A stretch of DNA of 64,000 nucleotides from Rhizobium sp. CF080 (GTDB lineage Bacteria; Pseudomonadota; Alphaproteobacteria; Rhizobiales; Rhizobiaceae). Under the pieces are notes generated by a model. That model was not told the origin of the DNA, ran no database searches, and was given only the letters and a program-made list of their open reading frames with translations. Within the stretch, counting starts at the first letter, position 1, and every line of letters begins with the position of its first letter. Location: contig NZ_AKKC02000004.1 of NCBI RefSeq assembly GCF_000282095.2, positions 1 to 64,000 on the forward strand, written 5' to 3'. The position numbers and the translations under genes are program-made. Below, in pieces: positions 49,969 to 59,514 of the stretch.

Positions 49969-50118
49969 CGTACTGCTCCATGAACCATAACAGTTTCTGC
50001 AAATTGTATCGCATTGTCTCTGGTGGCACCAGGGTTTCCGGCCGATAGCGGGACAATCCCAAGGAATGCGCCCGGACGAGCGTCCAAGGGAAATGCCCGC
50101 AAATACAGGAGACTTTCG

Positions 50119-50982
50119 ATGAACAACACGGCAAACGGCTGGATCAACGGCATGATCGGCGTATTGATCTTCAGCGGATCACTTCCGGCCACCCGGATTG
50201 CGGTGGCCGATTTCGATCCGCTGTTCCTAACCGTGGCGCGTGCCACGATCGCCGGCCTGCTCGCGCTGTGCCTGCTGCTGGCCTTCCGCGAAAAACGCCC
50301 GGCCCGGTCCGATCTCCTGCCGCTCGCCATCGTCTCGCTCGGCGTCGTCATCGGTTTTCCGCTGCTGACGGCGCTTGCGCTGAAGCACATCACCTCGGCG
50401 CATTCGATCGTGTTCATCGGCCTCCTGCCGCTCGCGACAGCGATTTTCGGGGTGTTGAGAGGTGGCGAGCGTCCAAAACCCGTTTTCTGGATCTTCTCCT
50501 GCGTCGGCAGTGCAATCGTCGCCGGCTTCGCGCTGTTTCAGGAACAGGCAGCCTCCTCGGTCGGCGATCTGCTGATGCTGGCAGCAGTTATCGTCTGCGG
50601 GCTTGGCTATGCGGAAGGTGCCAGCCTGTCGCGCAAGCTCGGGGGCTGGCAGGTCATCTCCTGGGCGCTGGTGCTTTCGTTGCCCGTCATGCTCGCGCTG
50701 TCGATCGCGGTCGTGCCGGCGGCGTTTCCAAACCTCGACAGCACGTCCTGGCTCGGCCTTGCCTATGTTTCGCTGTTCAGCATGCTGATCGGTTTCATCT
50801 TCTGGTATCGCGGCCTTGCGCTCGGCGGCATTGCAGGCGTCGGCCAACTGCAGCTTCTGCAGCCGTTTTTCGGCCTGCTCCTGGCCGCCGCCCTCCTCGG
50901 GGAAAAGGTCAGCCTCGGCATGTTCGGGGCAACGCTTGCAGTGGTTGCCTGCGTGGCAGGCGCCAAGAGATTTGCACGTTAA
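50119..50982 (+). CDS. EamA-family (DMT) transporter
   Basis: 287 residues, ten predicted membrane helices in two EamA repeats (GVLIFSGSLPATRIAV..., and SVGDLLMLAAVIVCGLGYAE...). Start ATG 50119 has AGGAG nearby. Divergent from the MocR regulator, a pairing typical of metabolite or amino acid exporters under MocR control. Substrate unknown. Confidence 0.9.
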   Translation: MNNTANGWINGMIGVLIFSGSLPATRIAVADFDPLFLTVARATIAGLLALCLLLAFREKRPARSDLLPLAIVSLGVVIGFPLLTALALKHITSAHSIVFIGLLPLATAIFGVLRGGERPKPVFWIFSCVGSAIVAGFALFQEQAASSVGDLLMLAAVIVCGLGYAEGASLSRKLGGWQVISWALVLSLPVMLALSIAVVPAAFPNLDSTSWLGLAYVSLFSMLIGFIFWYRGLALGGIAGVGQLQLLQPFFGLLLAAALLGEKVSLGMFGATLAVVACVAGAKRFAR

Positions 50983-51069
50983 TTCGGCACGACCTGCTTG
51001 CGCCGTTCACGAAATCGGGAACCAAACGCGTATCGAGGCATTATCCGGCTGCAGAAGGAGGAAGCAATC

Positions 51070-51396
51070 ATGACTTTTGATCCCAATGACAGAAAGTTCG
51101 AGCCCCGTGATCCGGACCTCCGGGCCACGGAAATTCGCACCGGCAGCAGCTCCTCGTGGGTGCCGTGGGTAGCCGTGATCGCCGTCATTCTGGTCGGCGC
51201 ATTCGTATGGTCGCAGATGGGCGGTTCCTCGACCGACCCTCAGACCACCTCTTCGACCAATCCGCCGGTAACCGACAACTCTACGTCGTCACCCGCACCG
51301 GCTCCGATCACCCCGGCAGCTCCGCCGGCAGCTAGCCCCGCTCCGGCAACTCCGCCGGCCGGTGGTGCAACTGGTGGCACCGGCACGCAGCCGTAA
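51070..51396 (+). CDS. Small membrane-anchored protein with Pro/Thr/Ala-rich tail
   Basis: 108 residues with a strong GGAGGAAG ribosome-binding site. Charged N-terminus, one membrane helix (WVPWVAVIAVILVGAFVW, about 30-47), then a low-complexity Ser/Thr/Pro/Ala tail that should be periplasmic. Typical of a conserved rhizobial hypothetical of unknown role. An intrinsic terminator follows at 51421. Confidence 0.75.
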   Translation: MTFDPNDRKFEPRDPDLRATEIRTGSSSSWVPWVAVIAVILVGAFVWSQMGGSSTDPQTTSSTNPPVTDNSTSSPAPAPITPAAPPAASPAPATPPAGGATGGTGTQP

Positions 51397-51420
51397 GGCT
51401 GTTGCTCATTAGATAAACAA

Positions 51421-51456
51421 AAGCCGTCCGCCTTTCGAGGCGGGCGGCTTTTCTGT
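51421..51456 (+). terminator. Intrinsic terminator
   Basis: A 14-bp stem (AAAGCCGTCCGCCT / AGGCGGGCGGCTTT) with TTCG tetraloop and one wobble pair is followed by a short T run. It ends the transcript of the small membrane protein. Confidence 0.85.
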
Positions 51457-51497
51457 TTGGCGCAGGAATGCGTCAGGGGGCTCCGAAATGTACAGGG

Positions 51498-52193
51498 CTA
51501 TCCGCGGATATCGCTCGGCACGGACAGTTCGATCTCGCCAGGCATCGTCTGCGGCCAACGCTCCAGCGCCTGCCGTCCGATATTCGTCAGCCCATAGACG
51601 CCCTTATCGATGCGCTCGAACCAGCCGTAATAATTGGCACGCAGGATCGCACCCGCTGTGGGCGCCGCCTGTTTGAGATCTCGCGGCCGAAGCGGACCGC
51701 CGCTAAGCGCCGAGGCGCAGGCGAGCGCCTGCTGCCGATAGGCGGTCATGACCGGAATCTTGGTGCTGCCGCCGACCGCCGGATCGCCGCGCCGTTTGCG
51801 ATGCTCCTTGACGAGCCGCGTGCGCCGCTTCGGATTGGTGCGCGGCATCGGCGAGACAGAACTGACCAGCACGCTCACCTCACCCTGATCCGAGACGCCG
51901 AGCATGCCGATCCCGAGCCGGCGGCAGAGATCGCGGTACCGTTTATCCGCCTCGCGCCCCCTGCCCTTTGCGGAAACACGAGCCGCGATCCAGACCTCGT
52001 CTGAAACGCCAGCCCGATCGACCGCCTGCAGGATCAGTTCGAGATTGAAGGTCAGTTTCAGCTCGCAGATGACAACGACAGGCGGATCCGTCCCGCTCAA
52101 CCCCACCAGATCGCAACCGCTCACTTCCCCCTTCACCTCGTATCCGAAGCTTTCGAGAAAGGTTTTGACGGGGAGATAAAGCGAAGTTTCCAT
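51498..52193 (-). CDS. DUF2161-type protein with PD-(D/E)xK nuclease-like fold
   Basis: 231 residues. N-terminal part METSLYLPVKTFLESFGYEV, then SGCDLVGL and VVVICELKLTF, an Asp and Glu-x-Lys spaced as in PD-(D/E)xK folds. The C-terminal part is a winged-helix-like region (AAPTAGAILRANYYGWFERIDKGVYGLTN). Widespread in rhizobia, function not known; nuclease activity is inference from the motif. Confidence 0.8.
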   Translation of the reverse strand: METSLYLPVKTFLESFGYEVKGEVSGCDLVGLSGTDPPVVVICELKLTFNLELILQAVDRAGVSDEVWIAARVSAKGRGREADKRYRDLCRRLGIGMLGVSDQGEVSVLVSSVSPMPRTNPKRRTRLVKEHRKRRGDPAVGGSTKIPVMTAYRQQALACASALSGGPLRPRDLKQAAPTAGAILRANYYGWFERIDKGVYGLTNIGRQALERWPQTMPGEIELSVPSDIRG

Positions 52194-52228
52194 GCGGTCC
52201 GGCAGAGTGAATCAGTCGGCCGACAGTA

Positions 52229-53947
52229 TCACATCATCCCCACCTGCGCCGCGTGCAGCCTGGTATAGGCACCGCGTTTAGCAATCAGGTCCTGGTGAGT
52301 ACCCTGTTCGAGGATGCCGTTGCCGTCGATGACGACGATGCGGTCGGCGCCCTGGATGGTCGCGAGGCGGTGGGCGATGATCAGCGTCGTGCGACCCTGC
52401 GAGAGTTCGGCAAGCGAGCCCTGAATGGCGCGTTCCGTCTCGGTATCGAGCGCCGAGGTGGCCTCGTCAAGGATCAGGATCGGCGGGTTCTTCAGGAACA
52501 TGCGGGCGATTGCGACGCGCTGTTTCTGACCGCCCGAAAGCTTGACACCGCGCTCGCCGATCATCGTGTCGAGGCCCTGCGGCAGGCCGGCGAGCATCTC
52601 TTCGAGCCGCGCCCGTCGAGCCGCCTCGATGATATCGGTCTCGCTGGCACCGAGGCGTCCATAGGCAATGTTCTCGCGAATCGTGCCGCCGAACAGGAAG
52701 ACGTCCTGCTGGACGATGCCGATCTGCTGACGCAGCGACACCTTGGTCATCTTGCGGATGTCCATGCCGTCAATGGTGATGCTGCCGCCACCGATCTCGT
52801 AGAAGCGCGGCAGCAGCGAGCATATGGTCGTCTTGCCGGCGCCCGAGGGGCCGACGAAAGCGATCGTCTCGCCGGCGCGGATGGCCAGGTTGACGTTTTC
52901 CAGCACCGGCTTTTCCGGGCTGTAGCCGAAGGAGACGTTCTCGTAAGCGATCTCGCCCTTGAGATGATCGACGTCGACCGCATCCGGTGCGTCGGCGATA
53001 TCCGGCTCGGTATCGATCAGTTCGGTGAAGCGGCGGAAGCCGGCAACGCCCTTCGGATAGGTCTCGATCACCGAGTTGATCTTCTCGACCGGGCGGAAGA
53101 ACACGCCGACCAGAAGCAGGAAGCCGATGAAGCCGCCGGCGGTCAGTTCGCCCGACAGCACGAAATAGGCGCCGGCGATCATCACCACCATTTGGGTCAG
53201 CCGCATGCTCATGTAGCTGAGCGAGCTGCTCGCCGCCATCAGCTTGTAGGCATCGAGCTTGACGCGCCGGTAGTTCTGGTTGTCCTGTTCGAAGAGCTCT
53301 CGTTCGTGTTGCTCGTTGGCGAAGGCCTGCACAACCCGGATACCGCCGACATTCTCCTCGATGCGGGCATTGAAATCACCAACGCGACCGAAGAGACGGC
53401 GGAAATTGTCGGTCATGCGGCCGCCGAAATGGCTGGTGACCCAGGCGGTCAGCGGCACGACGACGGCGGTGATCATCGCCAGCTGCGGGTTGACCGAGAA
53501 CATCAAGGCAAGCGCGCCGATGAAAGTCATGATGGCAATGAACAGGTCTTCCGGCCCGTGATGGGCAACCTCGCCGATCTCTTCCAGGTCCTTGGTGAGG
53601 CGCCCGACGATATGGCCGGTCTTCTGGTTGTCGAAATAGCTGAACGAGAGTTTTTGAAGGTGATTGAAGGCGGCGCGGCGCATGTCCGTTTCAATATTGA
53701 TGCCGAGCATGTGGCCCCAATAGGTCACGATCGCCATCAGGCCGGTATTGATCGCATAGATGACCAGGAGCGCCGCCGAGGCAAGCAGGATCAGCAGCCA
53801 TTCCTGGCTTAAAAGCAGCCGATCGACGAACAGTTTCACCGCCATTGGAAAGCCGAGTTCGAGCACGCCTGAAATGATCGCGCAGCCGAAATCCAGGATA
53901 AAAAGGCCGCGATAGGGCTGGTAGTAGGCAAAGAAACGACGAAGCAT
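52229..53947 (-). CDS. ABC exporter, fused membrane and ATPase domains (MsbA-like)
   Basis: 572 residues. Six-helix membrane domain (1-310), then ATPase: Walker A VGPSGAGKTT, Q-loop, signature VKLSGGQKQRVAIAR, Walker B PPILILDEATSALD, His switch IAHRLATI. Homodimeric type IV exporter of lipid, peptide or drug substrates; substrate cannot be fixed. Monocistronic as far as seen; the LysR gene upstream is 125 bases away on the same strand. Confidence 0.92.
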   Translation of the reverse strand: MLRRFFAYYQPYRGLFILDFGCAIISGVLELGFPMAVKLFVDRLLLSQEWLLILLASAALLVIYAINTGLMAIVTYWGHMLGINIETDMRRAAFNHLQKLSFSYFDNQKTGHIVGRLTKDLEEIGEVAHHGPEDLFIAIMTFIGALALMFSVNPQLAMITAVVVPLTAWVTSHFGGRMTDNFRRLFGRVGDFNARIEENVGGIRVVQAFANEQHERELFEQDNQNYRRVKLDAYKLMAASSSLSYMSMRLTQMVVMIAGAYFVLSGELTAGGFIGFLLLVGVFFRPVEKINSVIETYPKGVAGFRRFTELIDTEPDIADAPDAVDVDHLKGEIAYENVSFGYSPEKPVLENVNLAIRAGETIAFVGPSGAGKTTICSLLPRFYEIGGGSITIDGMDIRKMTKVSLRQQIGIVQQDVFLFGGTIRENIAYGRLGASETDIIEAARRARLEEMLAGLPQGLDTMIGERGVKLSGGQKQRVAIARMFLKNPPILILDEATSALDTETERAIQGSLAELSQGRTTLIIAHRLATIQGADRIVVIDGNGILEQGTHQDLIAKRGAYTRLHAAQVGMM

Positions 53948-54072
53948 CGGACACTCTGTGAAATCAATAGGTGAGCAGCGAAGGCAAGTTTTGGAACCCG
54001 CTTAGCCGGGTTCTCCCACGAGGTAAACCTTCGTTCTCGTGATCGCCGGAACAATAGAGAGGGCGATCGATA

Positions 54073-55014
54073 TCAGGCGCGGCGGCTGCGCAACAGGGTA
54101 CGGGCCGAAGTGTGCGGTTCGGCGAGCTGATCCGCCTCCAGCGAGGCGAACAGCCAGTCGATGAACACCCGCACGATCGGCGCCGAACGCATGGCCGGCC
54201 GACAGGCGACGTAGAAGGCGTCATTGGCCGGAACACTCAAATCGAACGGCACGACCAGTTCGCCGCGAGCGATCAGCTTGCTGGCGGTGATCGTATCGCC
54301 GAGCGCGATGCCCTGACCATGCAGCGCCGCTTCGGTCGAAAACCGGGCGTCGCCCATGAAATATTGCTGCCGGCGCGGCAGGTCGACGGCGTCTGCTGCC
54401 GAAAGCCAGGTGTTCCATTCGCGCCCGTCCGCATCGCCATGCAGCAGGACATGGTCTTCCAGGTCGCGCACCGAGCGCAGCGGCCGACTGTTGAGCAGGG
54501 TCGGGCTGGCGACCGGGAAGAGCTGCAGGTTGCTCCAGAGCCGCGTCCAGGCATCCGGCCAGTTGCCGTCGCCATATAGCACGGCGACGTCGACATCCGA
54601 GGAATGCAGCACGGCCGGATCGTTGGAGGCGGCGAGCTTCAGCCGGACCCCGGGAAACTGCTCGGTGAAGGAATTGAGGCGCGGCACGATCCAGAAGGAC
54701 AGAAGCGCCGGAACACAGGTGATGGCCAGTTCGCCTGAAGTCGCCGGCCGTTTCATCTGCGCGGTCGCGGCAGCAATCTCGCCGAAGGCATGGCTGACGG
54801 CAGGCAAAAGAAGTGCGCCTTCCGAGGTGAGCTTTAATCGTTTCGCACCCCGCTCAAACAGCGAGACCTTCAAAGACCCCTCCAGCGCCTTGATCTGATG
54901 GCTGACCGCGCCATGGGTGACGTTGAGTTCCCGCGCCGCCGCCGAAACCGAGCCGCGGCGCGCCGTCGCCTCGAAGGCGCGCAGCGGATTGAGGGGCGGC
55001 AGGCGGTTGGCCAT
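54073..55014 (-). CDS. LysR-type regulator (GcvA-like)
   Basis: 313 residues. N-terminal helix-turn-helix LPPLNPLRAFEATARRGSVS and HGAVSHQIKALEGSLKVSLF, then the ligand-binding domain of the GcvA group (VAVLYGDGNWPDAW, SEAALHGQGIALG-type motif). It is divergent from the agmatinase cluster starting at 55200, which is the probable target; operators would lie in 55015-55199. Confidence 0.9.
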   Translation of the reverse strand: MANRLPPLNPLRAFEATARRGSVSAAARELNVTHGAVSHQIKALEGSLKVSLFERGAKRLKLTSEGALLLPAVSHAFGEIAAATAQMKRPATSGELAITCVPALLSFWIVPRLNSFTEQFPGVRLKLAASNDPAVLHSSDVDVAVLYGDGNWPDAWTRLWSNLQLFPVASPTLLNSRPLRSVRDLEDHVLLHGDADGREWNTWLSAADAVDLPRRQQYFMGDARFSTEAALHGQGIALGDTITASKLIARGELVVPFDLSVPANDAFYVACRPAMRSAPIVRVFIDWLFASLEADQLAEPHTSARTLLRSRRA

Positions 55015-55199
55015 TTCCGATCTCCGGACTGATCCTCGAATTGATCTTAACTGTTAGTTTTTCTCACAGCTATTGCTAGAACAATCTCAATTGCTTTTCC
55101 ACCCGCACCTGACGGATAATGATGAAAACAAGGGCGGCAAGCCCGGCGGGACAAAAATTAGGCTGCACACAATCAGCTCTGCAGACAGGTGAGGCGATC

Positions 55200-56258
55200 A
55201 TGACGTTCGATGCGAAGAAGCTCGAGGAACTGCGCGCAAAATATCTCGACAGCCCCGGCGGCGAGATCTTCGATCCGAAGTTCAAGAAGGTCGGCGAAAA
55301 GATCTTCAACAAGGCCGGCACCCGCGTCGCGCCTTATGCGGGCATTCCAACGCTTCTCGATGCGCCCTATATGCCGCTCGATGCGGAGAACCCGGATTTC
55401 GGCGACCTCCAGGTGGCAATGGTCGGCATGCCGATGGATCTCGGCGTCACCAACCGGCCGGGCTCGCGCTTCGGGCCTCGCGCATTACGCACGATCGAGC
55501 GTGTCGGACCCTACAACCATGTGATGGAATGCGCGCCGATCTATGAACTGAACGTCGCGGATATCGGCGACGTGGCCTTCCGCAGCCGCTACCGGCTGGA
55601 AATGAGCCATGACGACATCGAGAAGCGCATCAACCAGATCGTCGATGCCGGCGTACTTCCTCTATCTGTCGGCGGCGACCACTCGATCACCCATCCGATC
55701 TTGAAGGCGGTCGGCAGAAAGGCACCGGTCGGTTTGATCCATATCGACGCCCATTGCGATACGAGCGGCTTTTTCGACGAAACGAAGTTTCACCATGGCG
55801 GCCCGTTCCGCAACGCGGTGCTGGACGGCGCGCTCGATCCCACCCGGACGATCCAGATCGGCATCCGGGGTGCTGCCGAGTACCTCTGGGAGTTCTCCTA
55901 CGAGTCCGGCATGACCGTCATCCATGCGGAGGAAGTGACCGGCATGGGGCTGCCCGTGATCATCGAGAAGGCGAAGAAGATTGTCGGCGACGGTCCGACC
56001 TATGTCTCCTTCGACATTGACAGCCTCGACCCGAGCTTTGCGCCCGGCACCGGCACACCGGAGATCGGCGGGCTCACCACCCGCGAAGTGCTGGAACTCA
56101 TCCGTGGGCTGAAGGGCATCAACATTGTCGGCGGCGACGTTGTCGAGGTCGCGCCGCAATATGACGCGACCAACAACACCGCCCATGCGGGCGCCCAGAT
56201 ATTGTTCGAAATCCTGAGCTTGATGGTTTTCAGCCCTTCCGTGAAGGGCCTGGCCTGA
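55200..56258 (+). CDS. Agmatinase/guanidinobutyrase-type ureohydrolase
   Basis: 352 residues from ATG 55200 with GGTGAGG upstream. All manganese-site motifs of arginase-like enzymes are present: GGDHSITHPIL, HIDAHCDT, and SFDIDSLDPSFAPGTGTPE. Hydrolyses a guanidino compound (agmatine or 4-guanidinobutyrate) to urea plus amine. First gene of a probable operon with a substrate-binding protein and ABC importer. Confidence 0.9.
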   Translation: MTFDAKKLEELRAKYLDSPGGEIFDPKFKKVGEKIFNKAGTRVAPYAGIPTLLDAPYMPLDAENPDFGDLQVAMVGMPMDLGVTNRPGSRFGPRALRTIERVGPYNHVMECAPIYELNVADIGDVAFRSRYRLEMSHDDIEKRINQIVDAGVLPLSVGGDHSITHPILKAVGRKAPVGLIHIDAHCDTSGFFDETKFHHGGPFRNAVLDGALDPTRTIQIGIRGAAEYLWEFSYESGMTVIHAEEVTGMGLPVIIEKAKKIVGDGPTYVSFDIDSLDPSFAPGTGTPEIGGLTTREVLELIRGLKGINIVGGDVVEVAPQYDATNNTAHAGAQILFEILSLMVFSPSVKGLA

Positions 56259-56330
56259 CATAAACTGCTGATAATAAGGGAACTCGCCAGCCGGCGAAGC
56301 ACCGGCGGGCAAAAAACAAAGGAGAAAAAC

Positions 56331-57419
56331 ATGCGTGACATTCTGAACGCCAAACTCGGCCGTCGTGGCGTGCTTGGTGCCGGCCTTGCCGGTGCCTCCA
56401 TGCTGGCCATGCCCTCGGTGCTGCGCGCCCAGGACAAGTCGCTGAAGGTCGGCGTCTATGGCGGCTTCTTCAAGGATTCGTTCGACAAGAACATTTTCCC
56501 GGACTTCACCAAGGCGACCGGCATCGCCATCGAATCAGTCGCCGAGCCGACCGGCGAAGCCTGGCTGGTGCAGCTCGAACAGGCCGCCAAGGCGGGTGCC
56601 GCGCCGGCCGACGTCTCGATGATGTCACAGGTTGCCATGTTGAAAGGCCAGTCGACCAATCTCTGGGCACCGCTCGACGCCGCCAAGCTGCCGAACTCCA
56701 AGAACCTCATCGATCACTTCGTCAATAAGTATCCGGACGGCAAGATCGCCGGCATCGGCGCCGTCTCCTGGTACATCACGCTGGTGACCAATACGCAGGT
56801 CTACAAGGAGGCCCCGACCTCCTGGGCTGCCCTGTGGGACAAGGCGAACGCCGACAAGCTCGGCCTGCTGGCGCTCGTTTCCAACTCCTTCCTGCTCGAA
56901 GTGACCGCCAAGACTTATCTGGGCGGAACCAAGGCGCTCGACACCGACGAAGGCATCCTCAAGGCGCTTGAAAAGCTCGCGGAAGTGAAGCCGAACGTCC
57001 GCCTCTGGTATCGTGACGAAGCGCAGTTCGAACAGGCGCTGAAGTCGGGCGAAATCCCGATGGGCCAGTATTACCACGATGTCACCGGCCTTGCCGCCTC
57101 ACAGGGCAGTCCGGTTCGCTCGACCTTCCCGAAGGAAGGCGGCATCCAGGACAGCGGCTGCTGGGCGCTGTCGCGTGCCTCGAAGAAGACCGAGGAAGCG
57201 CACACGTTCATCAACTACATGTGCCAGCCAGCCATCCAGGCGACCCTGTCGCGCAAGGTCGGCACCTCGCCGACCGTCAAGCGCGACCTGCTCGACCTGA
57301 CCGCCGCCGAATTCGCCTCGGTCTCCTCGGATATCGAGCCGATCATCCCGCGCTACGATCTCTACCAGACCAAGTCCGACTTCCTGAACCAGAAGTGGAC
57401 GGAGATGATCGCGGGTTGA
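56331..57419 (+). CDS. Polyamine-type ABC importer substrate-binding protein
   Basis: 362 residues. Twin-arginine-like signal peptide (LGRRGVLGAGLAGASMLAMP, cut near LRA-QDK), then a PotD/PotF-type periplasmic binding fold (LKVGVYGGFFKDSFDKNIFP). It delivers a polyamine-like or guanidino ligand to the permeases at 58660-60305. Spacing of 72 bases from the agmatinase suggests one transcript. Confidence 0.88.
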   Translation: MRDILNAKLGRRGVLGAGLAGASMLAMPSVLRAQDKSLKVGVYGGFFKDSFDKNIFPDFTKATGIAIESVAEPTGEAWLVQLEQAAKAGAAPADVSMMSQVAMLKGQSTNLWAPLDAAKLPNSKNLIDHFVNKYPDGKIAGIGAVSWYITLVTNTQVYKEAPTSWAALWDKANADKLGLLALVSNSFLLEVTAKTYLGGTKALDTDEGILKALEKLAEVKPNVRLWYRDEAQFEQALKSGEIPMGQYYHDVTGLAASQGSPVRSTFPKEGGIQDSGCWALSRASKKTEEAHTFINYMCQPAIQATLSRKVGTSPTVKRDLLDLTAAEFASVSSDIEPIIPRYDLYQTKSDFLNQKWTEMIAG

Positions 57420-57449
57420 TCTGAATCCGTATAAGGTCGGAACCAGAAG

Positions 57450-57575
57450 CCCCCTCACCCGGCCTCCGCTTCGCTCGGCCACCCTCTCCCCAAGGGGAGA
57501 GGAGGAGCGGCAACGGTTCGGCATACCTCTTCTCCCCAGCGGGGAGAAGGTGCCGGCAGGCGGATGAGGGGGCTG
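57450..57575. repeat. RIME-like rhizobial palindromic mosaic element
   Basis: The sequence between the binding protein and ATPase genes starts CCCCCTCACCCGGCCTC and ends in the inverted GGATGAGGGGG. Two internal hairpins are seen (CTCTCCCC-AAG-GGGAGAG and CTTCTCCCC-AGC-GGGGAGAAG). This is the typical layout of the Rhizobium intergenic mosaic element. It lies within the importer operon and may act as an mRNA-stabilising or attenuating structure. Confidence 0.8.
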
Positions 57576-57625
57576 CTTCACGCCTCTCTATCAAATTTAA
57601 GAGGGGCTAAAACCGCGGAGACCGC

Positions 57626-58663
57626 ATGTCCGGATTGAACCTCAACCATGTGACGAAGCAGTTCGGCAACTTCACGGCCGTCAACGACGTGAACCTTTCG
57701 GTTCCGGATGGCACGTTCGTCTGCCTGCTCGGGCCGTCCGGCTGCGGCAAGACCACGCTGATGCGGATGATCGCCGGCCTGGATCTTCCGACCGGCGGCT
57801 CGATCGAACTCGGCGGCGCCGACATCACCGCGGTACCCACCCACAAGCGCGATCTAGGCATGGTCTTCCAGTCGCTGGCGCTTTTCCCGCACCTGACGGT
57901 CGGCGAGAACATCGCCTATTCGCTGCGCATCCGCGGTACGCCCAAGGACGTCCAGAAGAAACGCGTCGACGAGCTCTTGGCGATGATCCACCTGTCGGGC
58001 TTCGCGGACCGTTCGGTGGCAAAACTTTCCGGTGGCCAAAGGCAGCGCGTGGCGATCGCCCGCGCCCTCGCCATCTCGCCAAAGCTCTTCCTGCTCGACG
58101 AACCGCTGTCGGCGCTCGATGCGAAGCTTCGCGAGGCGATGCAGGTCGAGCTGCGCCAGTTGCAGCAGCGGCTCGGCATCACCACCATCGTCGTCACCCA
58201 TGACCAGCGCGAAGCGATGACCATGGCCGATACGGTCGTCGTCATGAACGGCGGCGAGATCCGCCAGGCAGCCGCCCCGGTCGATATCTACCGCCGCCCC
58301 GCCGACAGTTTCGTCGCCGATTTCATCGGCCAGACCAATCTCCTGCCTGTCGCAGCCGACAGCGCCGGTCGCGCCAGCGTGCTCGGCGAGGTGGTCGAGG
58401 GAATTTCGCTCCCCGCCGGTGCGGCAAAAGGCATGTTGTCGGTGCGACCGGAAGACGTGCAGCTAACCGCCCCCGGCCATGGCGCGATTGCCGGCACGGT
58501 CACCTTCATCCGCGATCTCGGCGGCGCGATCGAGACCTTCGTGGAGGCAGGCGGCACCCAGGTGATCGCCGTATCGTCGCCGCGCAACCGGCCGGACGTT
58601 TCGGTCGGCCAGAACGTCGGCATCCGGCTCGATCCCGCCACCAGCGTGGTGCTCGCCCGATGA
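57626..58663 (+). CDS. Polyamine-type ABC importer ATPase
   Basis: 345 residues. Walker A GPSGCGKTTLMRM, signature KLSGGQRQRVAIARAL, Walker B LFLLDEPLSALD, His VTHDQREAM, then a C-terminal TOBE/MOP regulatory domain (LSVRPEDVQL). PotA/FbpC-like. The stop overlaps the first permease start by ATGA. Confidence 0.93.
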   Translation: MSGLNLNHVTKQFGNFTAVNDVNLSVPDGTFVCLLGPSGCGKTTLMRMIAGLDLPTGGSIELGGADITAVPTHKRDLGMVFQSLALFPHLTVGENIAYSLRIRGTPKDVQKKRVDELLAMIHLSGFADRSVAKLSGGQRQRVAIARALAISPKLFLLDEPLSALDAKLREAMQVELRQLQQRLGITTIVVTHDQREAMTMADTVVVMNGGEIRQAAAPVDIYRRPADSFVADFIGQTNLLPVAADSAGRASVLGEVVEGISLPAGAAKGMLSVRPEDVQLTAPGHGAIAGTVTFIRDLGGAIETFVEAGGTQVIAVSSPRNRPDVSVGQNVGIRLDPATSVVLAR

Positions 58664-59514
58664 GACGCGAACCGCCGCAACGCCTTGCCGACTACGGACC
58701 GCTCTTCTTCCCGGCTGGCATGCTGACCGTGTTCTTCGTGGTGCCCTTTGCCACGATGATCGCCGTGTCCTTCTTCCAGCGCGAACAGGGCGGCTTCTAT
58801 ACGCCCGCCTTCGTGTTCGACAATTATGCCCGATTCATCAGCCTGTTCTTCGGCAAGGTTCTGGGCTTCTCACTGTTTCTGGCCGTCGCGGTGGCGATTG
58901 CCTGCGTGCTGATCGGCATTCCCTTCACCTATCTGCTCTCCCGGTCGGCGCGAAAGATCCAGATCGTCTGGCTGGTGGTGCTACTCTCCATCCTGTCGCT
59001 GTCCGAAGTGATGATCGGCTTTGCCTGGTCGACGCTCTTCTCCCGCACCGCCGGCATCACCAACCTGTTCGTGTGGCTCGGACTCATGGCACAGGCACAA
59101 GCGCTGACGCCAAGTTTCGGCGCCGTCATGACCGCCATGACCTACCAGGCCTTCCCCTATACGGTCCTGGTCCTCTATCCGGCGCTGGTGCGCTTGGACC
59201 CGACGCTGACCGAAGCGGCCCGCACCCTCGGCGCCTCACCAGTCAAAGCCTTCTTCACCGTCGTGGTGCCGGCGCTGCGCAATACCATTCTGGCGACGCT
59301 GATCATGGTCTTCATCTTCGCGCTCGGCTCCTACCTGCTGCCGCAGTTGCTCGGCAGACCGCAGCACTGGACGCTGTCGGTGCTGATCACCGACCAGGCG
59401 ATCTACCAGTCGAACATGCCGTTCGCCGCCGCCATGGCCGTTTTCCTCGTGCTCGTGTCGCTGGCGCTGGTCGGCCTAGCGCTCTACGCCGGACAGCAGA
59501 GGCAAGCGAAATGA
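58660..59514 (+). CDS. Polyamine-type ABC importer permease (PotB-like)
   Basis: 284 residues, six membrane helices, and the cytoplasmic EAA loop (EAARTLGASPVKAFFTVVVP) that contacts the ATPase. Coupled to genes on both sides by four-base overlaps. Confidence 0.92.
   Translation: MRREPPQRLADYGPLFFPAGMLTVFFVVPFATMIAVSFFQREQGGFYTPAFVFDNYARFISLFFGKVLGFSLFLAVAVAIACVLIGIPFTYLLSRSARKIQIVWLVVLLSILSLSEVMIGFAWSTLFSRTAGITNLFVWLGLMAQAQALTPSFGAVMTAMTYQAFPYTVLVLYPALVRLDPTLTEAARTLGASPVKAFFTVVVPALRNTILATLIMVFIFALGSYLLPQLLGRPQHWTLSVLITDQAIYQSNMPFAAAMAVFLVLVSLALVGLALYAGQQRQAK

Noticed and set aside
52253..53812. 519-codon plus-strand frame
   Set aside because: It is wholly antisense to a textbook ABC exporter with intact motifs.
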